In this document: piece after piece, positions 47,010 through 58,668 of the stretch
Layout: each line of letters starts with the position of its first letter
How positions within the stretch are numbered: the first letter of the stretch is position 1
Assembly (NCBI GenBank): GCA_916048095.2
Contig: OU696592.1
Span: forward strand, 2,875,109-2,939,108
DNA length: 64,000 nucleotides
Source of the DNA: Sacculina carcini
Taxonomy: Eukaryota; Arthropoda; Thecostraca; Sacculinidae
Reading direction: 5' to 3'
Position numbers and translations under genes: made by a program
Notes under the pieces: generated by a model
Databases searched by the model: none
What the model saw: only the letters and a program-made list of their open reading frames with translations
What the model was told of the DNA's origin: nothing

Positions 47010-47545
47010 TTAGACCAGACTTCTTCTATTAAATTAATACAGTCTCTTGTTCTTTCTCGTCTTGATTATTGCAGCTCACTCCACTACATTCTTACCAACA
47101 AATCCCTGAAAATTCTTTAAAAAATAATTAATCAATCCTGTCGTTTTGTGCTCCATCCTACACCTTGCCGCCATACCTCTCAATTCTTGTTACAATTCCA
47201 CTGGCTTCCCATCATTCCTAGGATTCATTTTCGGCTGTGTTGTCTCAAATATAAATTCTGCACAATAGCTCTTCCCCGTCCTATCTTTTTGATTTTCTAG
47301 TTTCTTCTAATGACTTTAATTCTCGTGTTCATCGTCCTTTATCCTGTCCTCGCGCTATCAACGAGTTACCTTGGTCCTCAAATTCATTTTCTTTCTATGC
47401 GCCTCGGGTCTACAATGATCTTCCTTCCTCAATCACTTCCTCTTCATCCTTTAGTAGATTTTCCTCCTCACTTCGTAAATATCTTTTTGGTAAATATTTT
47501 GATCCCACTTCTCGCACTCTTACACCTTACGCTTCCCTATGACTC
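47010..47545 (+). pseudogene. LINE RT C-terminal fragment
   Basis: Translation in shifting frames gives SLVLSRLDYCSSLHYIL, INQSCRFVLHP, FHWLPIIPRIHFRLCCLKYK, then APRVYNDLPSSIT and LRKYLFGKYFD. This is the usual C-terminal series of CR1/L2/jockey-type ORF2. There is at least one in-frame stop (near 47119) and at least one frameshift near 47295. A GTT trinucleotide tract follows at 47726-47742. Confidence 0.75.
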
Positions 47546-47742
47546 TAATTTACAATTACTTATGTTTTTACTTATTTTCATTTTATTTATCTCCATTATT
47601 ATTAAATTGTTTTTCCTTTCTGTGAATTTTCTACTTCGTTTCTCACATCTTGATATCGTGTACTGTTGTTTCTCATTGTTGTCTCTTTCGCGCTTGTTTC
47701 TGTGTGAGAGCTATACAAATACATTGTTGTTGTTGTTGTTGT

Positions 47743-48152
47743 AAAGACGATTCGCCAACTTCAATATGTCATTAATCTTTCATGCCGCTTTGTTCTGAGA
47801 CTTCCTCCAAGAACGCAGACCTCTTCCTACATCTGTCAACTTGGCTGGCTCCCTGCTCCCCTCAGAATTCGCTACAAAGTTTGCTGTTTAGGTTTCAGAA
47901 TTCTTAAGTCTCACTCTTACCCGTCTTACTTACGTGCACTCCTGTCACCTCAAGTACTACCCTCATCTCGACACCCTGTCCCACTCATCTGTCCTCCCGC
48001 CATCAACGAGTCCACTTGGTCGGTCAAGTCCTTCTGCTTTTCTGCCCCTCGCCTCTACAACTCTCTACCTCCTCAGCTTCATCGGCTTAGTTCCTGTGCT
48101 TCCTTTTCATTTGTTCTCCACAAACATCTTCTTGCTTCTTCTTCTGAATAAA
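47743..48152 (+). pseudogene. Second LINE RT C-terminal fragment, directly downstream
   Basis: It starts right at the GTT tract: TIRQLQYVINLSCRFVLRLP, QLGWLPAPLRIRYKVC, SYPSYLRALL, FSAPRLYNSLPPQLH, ending HKHLLASSSE and a stop at about 48152. The region is homologous to the previous fragment but from a different copy. The frame is open and 5'-truncated, so two LINE tails stand head to tail across a microsatellite. Confidence 0.75.
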
Positions 48153-48206
48153 TGCGTTTATTGTACACTTTGTTATTTTTTATGTTGTTACCTCTATTGA
48201 AACCCT

Positions 48207-50074
48207 CTGATTAAAACCCTCCCGTTTTGCAGAACAATTAATAAAGTAAAATAAATATTGTATTCATAAAAAAACGAATACAAATTTAGGAATAAAAAAG
48301 TAAACCCATAAAAAATTCACGAATAGAAGAGTCTGAATATGAATGTGTTTATTTTAGATGTGGCAACATATTCTCCCCCGAACAGCTTCATATTTAAACC
48401 CGCGCGTCACAATGTTTACAAAATTCAATGTTTCGTACAAAAATACGTAAGCGTACAATTGAATCAATTGTTAGCTTTCTGTCATCTCTATAATTCCAGG
48501 TTAATGCTTCCGCTAAAGCAGCATATGCATATAGTTGGCATTACATGATATTGCAACCCATATCCTTATGCAGCTTGAGCTCATGCAACTTGAAATTAAA
48601 CCAATTAAATTACACAGCTAAATTCAGTAGCTTACATTGTTCCCAATAGCACTTTACCCGCCCGTCGTGCGGAACAATTCATGTGTTAATATTAAGGACA
48701 ATAAAGCCTTTCTATTCAGTATAGTGTAGCATTAATTAAACTGTACGCAATAAAACCACACCATCCATGATTGGAGCTAATATGATGCATTCTTGAAAGT
48801 GATTGTACTTCAGTGAAATTTATTCAGTGTATATTCCTGTGTAATCGTAAGTGCGCATAATAGCTGTCAAATTGGCAATATGTCCTTTTCACTTTACACC
48901 GCCGTAACTTCCTTTAGGTACAGTTTGGAAAATTAAAAATTATACCGTATTGAAGAAAACAAAATTTTTAGCACGATGGTATAATTTATTTAAATGTGTG
49001 ACAAATAATTATTGAGAAATGGGTAGAAAAATGAATTATTTTTATTCGCACCGTGTTCAAGTAAAATTTTGGACGTAGATTTCAATTTTGGCAATTTTAC
49101 ACAATTTGTTAATAATTTTTGGGTATACATAATAACTTATCTGGTAGAATACATAATTTTCCACACAGTGGATAACTTTTATAGCTGTGCCATTTCTGGT
49201 TTATGAGGAGTATTGACCAAAATATTGACCAAAATGTTCATGTTTTTCAGTGCTAATTTTGCCTTTTTGACTTTGTCATTTTGACTTCACACCGCCGTAA
49301 CTTTATTTTAATACACTCTGGAAAATGAAATTTATACCGTGCTGTATAAAACAAATTTCCTAGTATGATGGTATATATAATTTATATAAATTTACGCATT
49401 TGAACACAGCAGTGGAAAGGCTAATGTTCGCGTGAATTTATGCATGGGCAAAGGCTCACGGCCCCGGCTGGCATACCGCATGTCCGGCCACACGGGTTTT
49501 GCAGTCACCGCCAGCACAGAAACTGCACGGCTGCGCGCACACAAAACCCGCATGATGGTATAATTTATTTAGATGTGTCATAGTTACTTATTGAAAAATA
49601 GAGAAAAAACATAAAGAAAATCGGACGCCCATAGATTAAATAAAATTTTGAATGTAGATTGAAATTTCATCATTTTACATCTTTTATGTTTAATTTGTGG
49701 ATATGAATTATAACCTATCTTGTGGAGCAGAACATTTTCTACATAGTGGTATAATTTGTATAGCTGTACTATTGCTTGTTTATGAGGAGTAGCTAGCAGA
49801 ATATTGACCAAAATTTTCGCATTTCTCAGGGTTCATTTTGTATTTTCACCGCTATAATTTTTTCATTTTATTCTTATAATTTATAATTTAACCTATCGTG
49901 TATACCTTGTATAACCTATCGTGTATAATTTCTAACGTAATGGTATAAATTGTTAGAGGTTACACCAAGTGGTTACCGAGTAGTAGCTTGCAAAATATGG
50001 ACCTAGGAGGGTGTTACAGACAAACCCACAGACAGACAGACAGACAGACATAGGATCTATTCTATATAAATCGA
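48207..50074 (-). mobile_element. Minus-strand Helitron, near-complete but degenerate
   Basis: The 5' end at 50074 reads TCGATTTATATAGAATAG preceded by A, then ATCCTATGTCTGTCTG, followed by the conserved 5' block (CCTCCTAGGTCC, then CTAACAATTTATACCAT). The interior carries the array's subrepeats (TTACGGCGGTGT, GACAGCTATTATGCGC), then the module near 48655-48675 with the CCGCACGACGGGCGGG hairpin. The 3' end near 48207 is degenerate (ACGGGAGGGTTTTAATCAG). It is 1.87 kb long and non-coding, with a GC-rich insertion at about 49400-49552. Confidence 0.75.
49398..49552. other. GC-rich insertion in the minus-strand Helitron
   Basis: Sequence of clearly higher GC interrupts the AT-rich subrepeat; CATGATGGTATAATTTAT resumes after it and repeats the sequence before it. 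It contains CGGGTTTTG and, 40 bp later, CAAAACCCG, a perfect 9-bp inverted pair. No coding domain or tRNA promoter boxes were recognised. Confidence 0.5.
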
Positions 50075-50186
50075 TTAGTGTATGTATTGAGTTTATTGCC
50101 CGTCATGTCGTTCTTCTGATTTATTGTTACAACAACGTGCTCATGCTTTTTGTCATGGTCTGAGAATACACGTGTCATCCTCATCT

Positions 50187-50218
<32 letters not shown>

Positions 50219-50235
50219 CTGTGTGTGTGTGTGTG
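50075..50235. repeat. Short flank and (TG)n microsatellite
   Basis: Unique AT-rich sequence, then about 50 bp of TG repeat (50186-50235) that directly precedes LINE coding sequence. Confidence 0.8.
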
Positions 50236-50840
50236 TTTTCTATTCTATCCGTAGATATTTAACTGTCTCTGCTGCTTTCAAACTAGCTAATTCTTTCATT
50301 CTCAGTAGGGTACAATACTGTTGTTCGCTCTTTCTTTCTCTGAACCACCGCCAGCTTCGCAAACTTCAATCTGTTATTAGTAAAGCTTGTCGTCTAATCT
50401 ACAATCTCCCTGCTGGCTCTCATGTCTCTCCCTATCTACAAAAATTGGGACTTCTTCCTATTAAGGCGCTTATTGACTACCGCATCTGCTTGATCATCCA
50501 TTCCACTCTTATTCTCCGTAAGCCCTCGTACTTATTTGAACTTCTATCCTTCAAGAAATCTACTCGTACACTTAGGTCAACTGATGATTCTCGTCTCTTA
50601 TTGGAACCTGCTTTTCCTTCTAGACATACTCACTATAATCGTTGTTTCTCTATCTTAGGACCCCGTATTTACAATAAGCTCTCCCCAACACTACGTTCTA
50701 TCAATTCTATCCCTGTCTTCAAAAAACACTCAAAGAATTTTTTCATGGTGAAATCGTATTATACTCTAGAGAACATTGTCTATATTAGTGATGATTATAA
50801 GGTGTGAATTATCTCTCTTATTTCTTTACCTTTCACTTTC
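50236..50840 (+). pseudogene. LINE 3' end, copy A (RT C-terminus)
   Basis: The frame begins immediately after the TG tract: RRYLTVSAAFKLANSF, LRKLQSVISKACRLIYNLP, LGLLPIKALIDYRICLI, FPSRHTHYNRCFSILGPRIY and KKHSKNFFMVKSYY, with the stop at 50807. The short 3' UTR ends TTTCACTTTCTGTGTGTG, passing into a new TG tract. The copy is 5'-truncated and open, and lacks all catalytic RT motifs. Confidence 0.85.
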
Positions 50841-51015
50841 TGTGTGTGTGTGTGTGGCTATGTGTGTGTGTGTGTGTGTGTGAAGGTGTGTCTGTGTGTG
50901 TGCGTTTGTGTGTGTGTGTGTGCGTGTGCAGCGCCCTAGAGACCCTCTAGGTGTAGGGCGCTATATAAATATCTACCTAATGTAATGTAATGTGTGTGTG
51001 TGTGTGTGTCTGTGT
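50841..51015. repeat. TG microsatellite enclosing a 65-bp LINE/SINE 3' end
   Basis: At 50930-50992 the sequence GCGCCCTAGAGACCCTCTAG, then GTGTAGGGCGC, forms a hairpin (8-bp stem GCGCCCTA/TAGGGCGC). It is followed by TATATAAATATCTACC and TAATG repeats, a classic short-interspersed or LINE 3' end. An apparently identical copy is at 53790-53855. Confidence 0.8.
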
Positions 51016-51470
51016 GTTTCTACAAGCTCCCTGCTGGCTCTCATGTCTCTCCCTTTCTACAAAAATTAGGACTTCTCCCTATTAAGGCGCTTATTGCCTA
51101 CCGCATCTGTTTGATCATTCATTCCACTCATATTCTCCGTAAGCCCTCGTACTTATTTGAACTTCTATCCTTCAAGAAATCTACTCGTACACTTAGGTCA
51201 ACTGATGATTCTCGTCTCTTACTGGAACCTGCTTTTCCTTCTAGACATACTCACTATAATCGTTGTCTCTCTATCTTAGGACCCCGTATTTACAATAAGC
51301 TGTCCCCAACACTACGTTCTATCACTTCTATCCCTGTTTTCAAAAAACACTCCAAGAAATTATTCATGGTGAAATCGTATTATACTCTAGAGAACGTTGT
51401 CTATACTAGTGATGATTATATGGTGTAAATTATCTCTCTTCTTTATACCTTTCACTTTCTGTGTGTGTTT
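51016..51470 (+). pseudogene. LINE 3' end, copy B (nearly identical to copy A)
   Basis: It starts within a few bases of the TG tract at LPAGSHVSPFLQKLG and runs to the stop at 51428, with only a handful of residue changes from copy A (YLQ to FLQ, DYR to AYR, TLI to THI, CFS to CLS). It is more strongly 5'-truncated than A. The 3' UTR is the same and ends TTTCACTTTCTGTGTGTG. Confidence 0.85.
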
Positions 51471-51501
51471 GGCTATGTGTGTGTGTGTGTTTCTGTGGGT
51501 G

Positions 51502-51530
<29 letters not shown>

Positions 51531-51532
<2 letters not shown>

Positions 51533-53052
51533 CCAATATTCTCGATCCGATTAAATTTAACTCTATCAAATCTCATTTATCATTCATTGTACCCTTTGTC
51601 TTGTACCTTGTAAATACTAGTTTCATGCATGGTAGATTTCTTGCTTCCAAGAATTCTGTTATTACTCCTGTTTTAAAAAAGACTGGATTAAACGTGGAAT
51701 CCTTTGGTAATTACCGGCCTGTATCACAAATACCGTGGGTGTCTAAACTTCTTGAGTATGCTATATACGATCAACTGTATATATTTCTGGAAAATAACTC
51801 TCTTCTCCTGCCACAACAGTCAGGATTTCGGAGGAATCATTCTTGTGCCACCTCATTGCTCTGTACATATGACTATTCTTTGAACGCGCATCTAAGCGGC
51901 CAAAACGTGCTTCTCATGCAGCTTGACTTTTCGGCGGCATTTGATACTGTGTGCCACGAAATGCTGCTGGAAGATTTATCAAACTGCGGTGTATCTGGGA
52001 GTGCACTCTCGCTCATTCGAGATTACCTAACAGATCGCATGCAAACAGTGATTCTGGACGGAGTTCAAAGCCAGTGGTTTCCCCTGAAAACTGGAGTTCC
52101 TCAAGGCTCCATTCTCGGGCCTTTGTTTTATAATGTATATATACTGTCCATAAAGCGGGTTCTTAACAACTATGCTGTAAATTATCAAGTGTTTGCCGAT
52201 GATATTCTAGTGTATTTTAAGTATTCTGATGATGTACAGGCAGTATCCACTATCAGGGAAATACTGCAAGCTATTAACACCTGGGCAGCCTCCAAGCACC
52301 TAAAGCTGAATGAGGAAAAGACCAAATTTCTCGCCATAACGAAAGAGCAATTGAACGGTTCTCTCTGCAATGAGCTTGATCTGGCTGAAACCACCAAACA
52401 TCTCGGTGTAACGCTAGACAGGTTGTTAACATTCGAGCCTCATGTATCTGCGCTGGTGCGTAATTGTAATTATCACATACGTAGAGTGTATTATATAAGG
52501 AAATTTTTGACTGTAAATGCTGCAAAAAAACTTGTGGATTGTCTCATTTTGAATAGGATTAAGTATTGCTCTGCCCTTCTACTGAATATTAACCACCGAA
52601 CTCTGCGGAAACTGCAGAGTGTGATGAACAGGTCGTGTCGTCTTGTGTTCAACCTGCCTAGACGCACTTCTCTGGTGAAATATTTGATCAAACTAGCCTG
52701 GCTTCCGGTCAAGGCTGACATTGAGTACAACCTGCTTTGTATAGTTCACTCTGTCCTTGTAAATAAAACACCTGCCTATCTACAAGACCTGCTATCTTTC
52801 AAACAAATTTCACCAGATTATGATTTGCGCCAAAATACTAAAAATTTTCTTTACGAACCTGCATTTCCCTCTAGACACTCGCACTATAACCGCTGCTTTC
52901 AGTATATGGCCCCCAGGTTGTACAATAAGCTGCCACAGTTCATTAGGGGATCTCACTCTCTCTCACTTTTCAAAAGTAGACTTAAGAAATATTTATTGGA
53001 AAAATCTTATGACCGCGAAAAACTCGTCATTAAACCTGAGTACACGGTGTAA
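51531..53052 (+). CDS. LINE ORF2, 5'-truncated but open RT domain (copy C)
   Basis: The frame is open from within the preceding TG tract, so it has no real start; LINE sequence begins at about 51531 (SNILDPIKF). RT motifs: NYRPVSQIPWVSKLLE, LLLPQQSGFRRNHSC, QLDFSAAFDTV, KTGVPQGSILGPL and the active site FADD (VFADDILVYF). The thumb and C-terminal end follow (LNEEKTKFLAI, LAWLPVKADIEYNLLCI, FPSRHSHYNRCFQYMAPRLY, RLKKYLLEKSY). The endonuclease domain and the start of the RT are missing. The C-terminus aligns with copies A and B but is a diverged family. About 500 codons without a stop suggest a fairly recent insertion. Not functional alone. Confidence 0.85.
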
Positions 53053-53787
53053 ATTTTGCATATTCGCGATTGTTAATACAGTTGCTACATGTATAGAAAA
53101 TGTATTGTGTTATCTGAGTGTGCGTTTGGTTGGGGTTTCGTATCTATTTATATCTATGGTGGATCTTTGTATTTGTACGTGTGTGTGAGTGTATGCGTGT
53201 GTGTGTGTACGACTGTCCACGCTGTGTCGGTTTCCTTTGAATTGTGGGTATGTAAGTACTCTTATACCCAACCTGTGCATGTGAGCGTGTATGTGTATGT
53301 GTGCATGTGTGTGTTTGTATGTGTGTGTGTGTGTGTGTATGTGTGAGGGTCCACGCTGTCCCCACTGCGTGGGTTCTTTGATTGACAGCGTGACTGCGTC
53401 CTCAATACTGTTTCGACATGTCAATACTGTTTACGTCTACATGTCATCATTGTTTATATATATGTGGTGTGCGGTGTGTTTGTGATGTATGATGTTTTCG
53501 TGCGCTCAGTACAGGTAGTACCTGGCTGAATTCCCTGTAAGATTAGTGTCATCGCTATCTTGATGAACCGTAAGGTATTTGCTGATGGGCGCATGTACGT
53601 GTGTGTGCGTGTGTCTGTGTTCTGCCTGTATTTTATTATCTTGCTTTGTAAATACGAAACATATTTGAATATGCATGTGATTGTGCATGAATGTATGTGG
53701 TGTGTAATGTTTATATTTGCGCAATTGAGACATAATGTGTGTATTGCGCTTTACAAATGACTCAATAAATGAAAATGAAAATGAAAT
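53053..53787 (+). other. 3' UTR of LINE copy C with TG tracts
   Basis: After the stop, sequence with two TG-rich blocks (about 53180-53212 and 53285-53345) runs to a LINE-type end, TGCGCTTTACAAATGACTC followed by AAATGAAAATG repeats, just before the next 3'-end fragment. Confidence 0.6.
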
Positions 53788-54080
53788 GCGTGTGCAGCGC
53801 CCTAGAGACCCTCTAGGTGTAGGGCGCTATATAAATATCTACCTAATGTAATGTAATGTGTCTGTGTGCGTGGGTGTGTGTATGTTTGTCTGTGTGTGGG
53901 TATGTGTATGTGTGTCTGTATGTATGTGTGTCTGTGTGTATGTGTGTCTGTGTGTGGGTGTGCGTGGGTGTGTCTGTGTGAATGTGTGTGTGTGTGCGTG
54001 TGTGTATGTGTGTGTGTGTGTCTGTGTGCGTGGTTGTGTCTGTGTGTATGTGTGTATGTGCGTGTTTACGTGTGACTGTG
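53788..54080 (+). repeat. Second copy of the hairpin 3' end, followed by TG microsatellite
   Basis: 53790-53855 matches the fragment at 50930-50992 by eye (GCGCCCTAGAGACC, TAGGGCGCTATATAAATATC, TAATG repeats). TG repeat with C and A interruptions extends to about 54065. Confidence 0.85.
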
Positions 54081-54977
54081 ATGTTTACTGGATCATCTCA
54101 GGCTTTTTGCATCCCACGTGAGTGTTCTCAGATCATGAACAGCAAACAAAAACTAATGGATATATGCGTATATGCATATATGGAGATATAATTTAATTGC
54201 TAGCTTTGTTTATGAGTAAGTGCGTGTGTATATACTTGATGCTATTTCAAATGAAAAGGAGAATTTGGATGCAAGAGCACACTTGGTGTTCGTAGGTTGA
54301 TAATTTTGGAAGTTCTTAATACTCCTACTCCTTCTACTTTCCATAAAGTGCTTGCTCAATAGCGTTTGTACATGTATTTTAACTTCATGCAACAAATAAA
54401 ACAAAGTGCAAACTGTTTTCATTTGTGGCCGTTGAAAATGTGTAGCGAAATCTTTGTTTTGCGTTTGATGTGATTTATTGAAAGAATTGATGCAACGTGA
54501 GTTTGCTGCTTATGTCGATGTAAATCATTGCGACAGAAAATCACGCACGAGAATATGTGAAATTCTTGTCGCGCCCAGCAGAATGCTAGCACATGTGCGA
54601 GCAGAATTTTGGCATGGCTCCAAAGCCGTCATTTCAATTTCTGCTTGCCATTGAAGCCGACCAGCCGTCAAACACCAATAACTTCTCATATTCACCACAA
54701 CGACACCGCAAAAATACCAGAACATCCCATCGTATGCGGTCAATTTTTGAACAATAGCCCAGGGCGTCATGTATTTATTGACACACGCACGCATGTTTTA
54801 TCGCTATCATCTGCGCAAAAGAACCGCTTGATATATTGTCGCACACACAAACTGCCAATTTTAATTGCAAATTTTATATCGAAACTGTATGTATGCTTGT
54901 GTGTGTGCGTGTGTGTTTGTGTGCGTGCGTGTGTGTTTGTGTGTGTGCGTGTGTGTTTGTGTGTGTGTAACTTTCTA
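54081..54977. other. No gene recognised
   Basis: Unique sequence, ending in a TG-rich tract at about 54895-54970. No supported coding frame or element end. Confidence 0.45.
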
Positions 54978-55160
54978 AGAATATATTTTTGGTGAAGTCT
55001 TAGTAGACTTTAGATAATATTGTTTATACTAGCGATGAAAATAAGGTCTAATTTAGTTGTGCCCTCCTTATCAATCGTTCACTCTGTGTGTATGTGTGTA
55101 TGTGTGTGTGTGTGTGTATGTGTGTGTATATGTTTGTGTGTGTGTGTGTGTGTGCGTATA
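54978..55160 (+). pseudogene. LINE 3' end, copy D (old), plus TG tract
   Basis: AAGAATATATTTTTGGTGAA, then TAATATTGTTTATACTAGCG, then CAATCGTTCACTCTGTGTG aligns with the last 110 bases of copies A and B, with many substitutions. It too is bounded on both sides by TG repeat, the right tract reaching about 55155. Confidence 0.65.
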
Positions 55161-56207
55161 TTAGCGTGTATATAAAATTCATATGTATACGCATGTATAT
55201 ATGTGCGTGTATGCTCTGGTGGTGTAAGATATAGGGGGTACTTTGAATATATGACTATTCCTTAAATCCAATGTATGTTGTGTGTGTATGTCTGTGTGTG
55301 TATGTCTGTGTGTGTATGTCGGTATGTCGCAATGTAATTTGCGCGTCAGTGTTCGCTTCATTGGCTGGTAAAATTAAATTCGCAGTCAAATTAAAACTAA
55401 AAGAACTGGTCTGCAGTTCCGCTAGAGTAAATCTTGCTTCTGTTTCAGTCTGACATATCCCTATTATATTGCTTAGCACGCCTGTGCTTTCACACGACAA
55501 TATTCAGCTGGGAAAATGGTGTATGGTCAACAATATCGCACGGATATTGGAGTACAACTGATAATCAATATCAATTGACAATATTATTATTATGAATAGT
55601 GCAATTATTATTATTATCATTTTTATTACTATTATTTTTATTTTTTGTTTTTATTACTATTATTATTATTATCATTTTTATTACCATTATTATTATTAAC
55701 ATTTTTATTACTATCATTATTATTATTGTCGGAAAAATATGGGCTAATAAAAATAACGAGGTATTTTGTTAACAATGAACAACTATATCAATCTTCACCA
55801 ACACCTAAAACCCGCAACACCCCCGCACGAAGAACTCAATGAAACATACACACACAGGCAATACAGGGCTGTTGGAAGTTTGAATGCTTATTAGCCCATA
55901 TAATGTTGAAATATAATATCAAAAATAAAAAAACACACTACAAGACGAAAAAGCTGTGAGAAATTGAGCTTATTAATAGTGACGACAGCATGGAAGCAAC
56001 TAGATGTTGCATTGCATTTATGCAACGCTACATTATCATAATATGTCCACCGTTTTTAGCAATATTTCACCTGTCATCGGTAATTAAATAATGTTTGCGC
56101 AGTTGCTGAGATAGTACTCTGTTTTCTCTTTTTTTCTCTTTCATAAGTCTATTGACCATCACAAAGCACACGGAATAAAAACAGACAGATACGTTTTGCT
56201 TTTGCAT

Positions 56208-56244
<37 letters not shown>

Positions 56245-56661
56245 GATCAATTCAGTTAACGCCCGATAATTTAACAACCACTGTACATTTGGGACGAAAC
56301 ATAGAAACGCAAAACAACATAATCGAGGCACCAGCACATACTACTCGCATCTGGAACATTTCAATGAGTCACACTAGTGGGCGGCATCTCGTTTGCCCGT
56401 ATATCGTTTGTCTAATGTTTGCGTTGTAGCTATACAATGAGCGGTCAACGACATTTGAAAAAATACTCCAGAAATTGTGTCAAATGATCCATTGAGAGCG
56501 CCGACTCTTCAACAGAATGTGCCGAATTCTTTAACATCAACTGCACATATACCGGTGTGCGGACGTTACATGTATCATCCAAATGAAGAGATCCCCATTT
56601 ACGCGAGCTCGTCACGTCGAAGCTTGTCAGTCTGCAGCTCGTATTTCACGACTCGCCACTA
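55161..56661. other. No gene; (ATT)n and (CA)n microsatellites
   Basis: TG-rich tract at about 55270-55320, an ATT/ATC trinucleotide field at about 55565-55730 and a CA tract at 56208-56242. The frames here show no domain that I can name. Confidence 0.5.
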
Positions 56662-58668
56662 TCAGGACATGAAGTGACACGTTATTTCGTTCTGTTTCTG
56701 CCCCCATATCCTGCACATTTCATGATTGGCTCTATCGGGTAGTTGTTTGCGGCATGTCTGACCTATTTCGTATTCGTTCATAATTGACACTAGTAGTGCT
56801 TTTATATGCGGCTTGGTGTCGATATATCGTGAAGTATAAATGTATCTTTTCGCGACAGTAATTATCAATGTTTCTGAGTTCCTTTCAACCGGGTAATACC
56901 TCATTTTTCTCTCTCTCGTTTTTCAATTGGGAACCTAGTGGCTCCAATACCTAGTGTGTTCATTTCTTGTTTTATTTTTCTTTAAACGTGGCAGTTTCAG
57001 AAAAAGTGGAATAGCTTTTCTTATGTGTGTTTTGCAGAACGTGCATGTGTGTGATTTTGTCATGCCGGTCAAATATGCGGTTTTGTTTGTGTGAATGATG
57101 TTTTGAGTGATTTTGTAGTTGAAGTATTGCAAGTGTGTGGAATTCGTCACTGCTTTAATGGTGTTTATACTCTGTAGTGTCCAATATCTTCTTTCCATTT
57201 TCTTTTCGTTCTCCCCAATTCCACTTGTGAATTATTCGTTCTATGTGAAATCATGTTTTATATGCAACTGGTGGGAATTTTGTTGTATTTCTTATCAACC
57301 ACACTCGGTAGGGAATGCTGGGTTGAATGTAATGAATTGAATGCTTCAGTACAGATTCTATTTTAACAATTCCTTTTAGAAAGGCAGTGTAATTGGGAGA
57401 ATCAATTATTATTATATTTATTCTGCATTTCTTCAAGCGTTAAAACTCTAGCTTCTTCTGTGTCTATTATATCGCCTATAAAGCGAATTCCTGCGTTATC
57501 CCATGTGGTTGTGTGTGCGTGTGGGCAGTTAGTTGAGTGCTAGCGTGTATGCGTGCACTGGTGGTTTGAGCGGCACTGGATCAGGTTGTCATTGCGCGGT
57601 GACGTAGTGTCACGTGACAGTAGTGTCGGCCGCTGATTGGCTGTTAAACAAGAGACTAAGTGAGAGACAAATTGCGAGTAGGTGTGTGTGTGTCTGTGTT
57701 TGTGTGTGAGGGGGAGTTGCGTGGTGGAGTGGGGAGTGGCAGGAGAGAGCGGTGTGAACGGAGATTGGTGCGATAGATAGCTGACGTGTGAATTAGCCTG
57801 TGTTGCGTTGACAGTGTTTTGGGTATATTTAACCGTTATTGATTCATTCTTCATTGTATAGCCTCATCGCACATTAAATATAGCGGCATTGTGAAGTGTT
57901 TTTTCGACCGGTATGGAAAAATCAGCAATTGAACCACATCACATTTGGGAATTTTACTGCTTTTATATTTCGTATAATCGGAGTACCATAGACTTTCACA
58001 GATGATGGTGCTGTCTTCCTGATTGGAGTTTTCGATAAAATATCGCCAGGCTATTACAACGTCCTTCCAAAACTCGTTTGTCGTTTTGTTTTCAACTTTT
58101 TCAAATTTTGTGTTCCGTAATTTACTAAATCGCCGACGTCTGGAATGCTTAGCCTAGCTAAGCTAGTCCAGAGTCCGTCTGTTTCGTTCACCAGCTTACT
58201 TATCCAACGAGCCTGCTGCGCATAAAAGATACGATGTCGATCATACATATTCCGTCTTCGCTGTAATTCTGAATAAGTTGTCTCCGCTTAATTTTTTCTG
58301 TCTTATTGTTCCATACAAATTTGAACAGAATACTCGACAATTTTTCAGTTGATTATTGCCTAAACTTGAAATAAAATTAAACAAATGAACAAATTTGGAT
58401 ATGATAAATGCTTTTAGTATCGTTATTCTTCCTATTGGCCTCAAATTTAACTTGCACCACAGCGCCAGCTCTAACTCTGCACTTTTCATGACTCTCGTAT
58501 AGTTTTCTCTTATTCTCTTATTGTCCGCGGTGTAGTGTATTCCTAGTATTTTCAGTTATTCTACCCAATTATTGCTTCCGGTTGTGGCAACTGGAGCTTA
58601 ACAACCAAGGGCAAACAGCTTTGTTTTTGCTTGATTCAGCTTGAGTCCAGACATCTCGTCTCGTCGTC
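56660..58668 (-). pseudogene. L1/Tx1-like LINE ORF2 C-terminal part, decayed and split
   Basis: On the minus strand from 58668, in several frames: MSGLKLNQAKTKLFALG, KILGIHYTADNKR, NLRPIGRITILKAFIISKF, QQARWISKLV, EFWKDVVIAWRYF, then after an insertion WDNAGIRFIGDIIDTEEARV, LTLEEMQNKYNNN, NYTAFLKGIV, LQYFNYKITQNIIHTNK, SHTCTFCKTH, and near 56900-56700 ITVAKRYIYTSRY. This order (KTK motif, thumb, RIxxLK, zinc-finger-like CTFC, terminal AKRYIY) is that of L1/Tx1-type ORF2 C-termini, unlike the other LINEs here. Several frameshifts and stops make it a relic. The RT active site is not present (5'-truncated). Confidence 0.7.
57507..57937. other. Insertion of about 430 bp splitting the L1-like relic
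   Basis: The LINE frame stops near 57937 (KSSKIPK) and resumes near 57507 (TWDNAGIRF). The intervening DNA is G-rich, with TG repeat and short palindromic words (GTCACGTGAC), and is bounded by ATGTGGTT and AACCACAT, an 8-bp inverted pair. It could be a small inverted-repeat element. No coding signal was recognised. Confidence 0.45.

Noticed and set aside
56196..56677. Possible coding frames near 56.2-56.7 kb
   Set aside because: The frames are short and interrupted, one begins inside a CA microsatellite, and no family signature was found.
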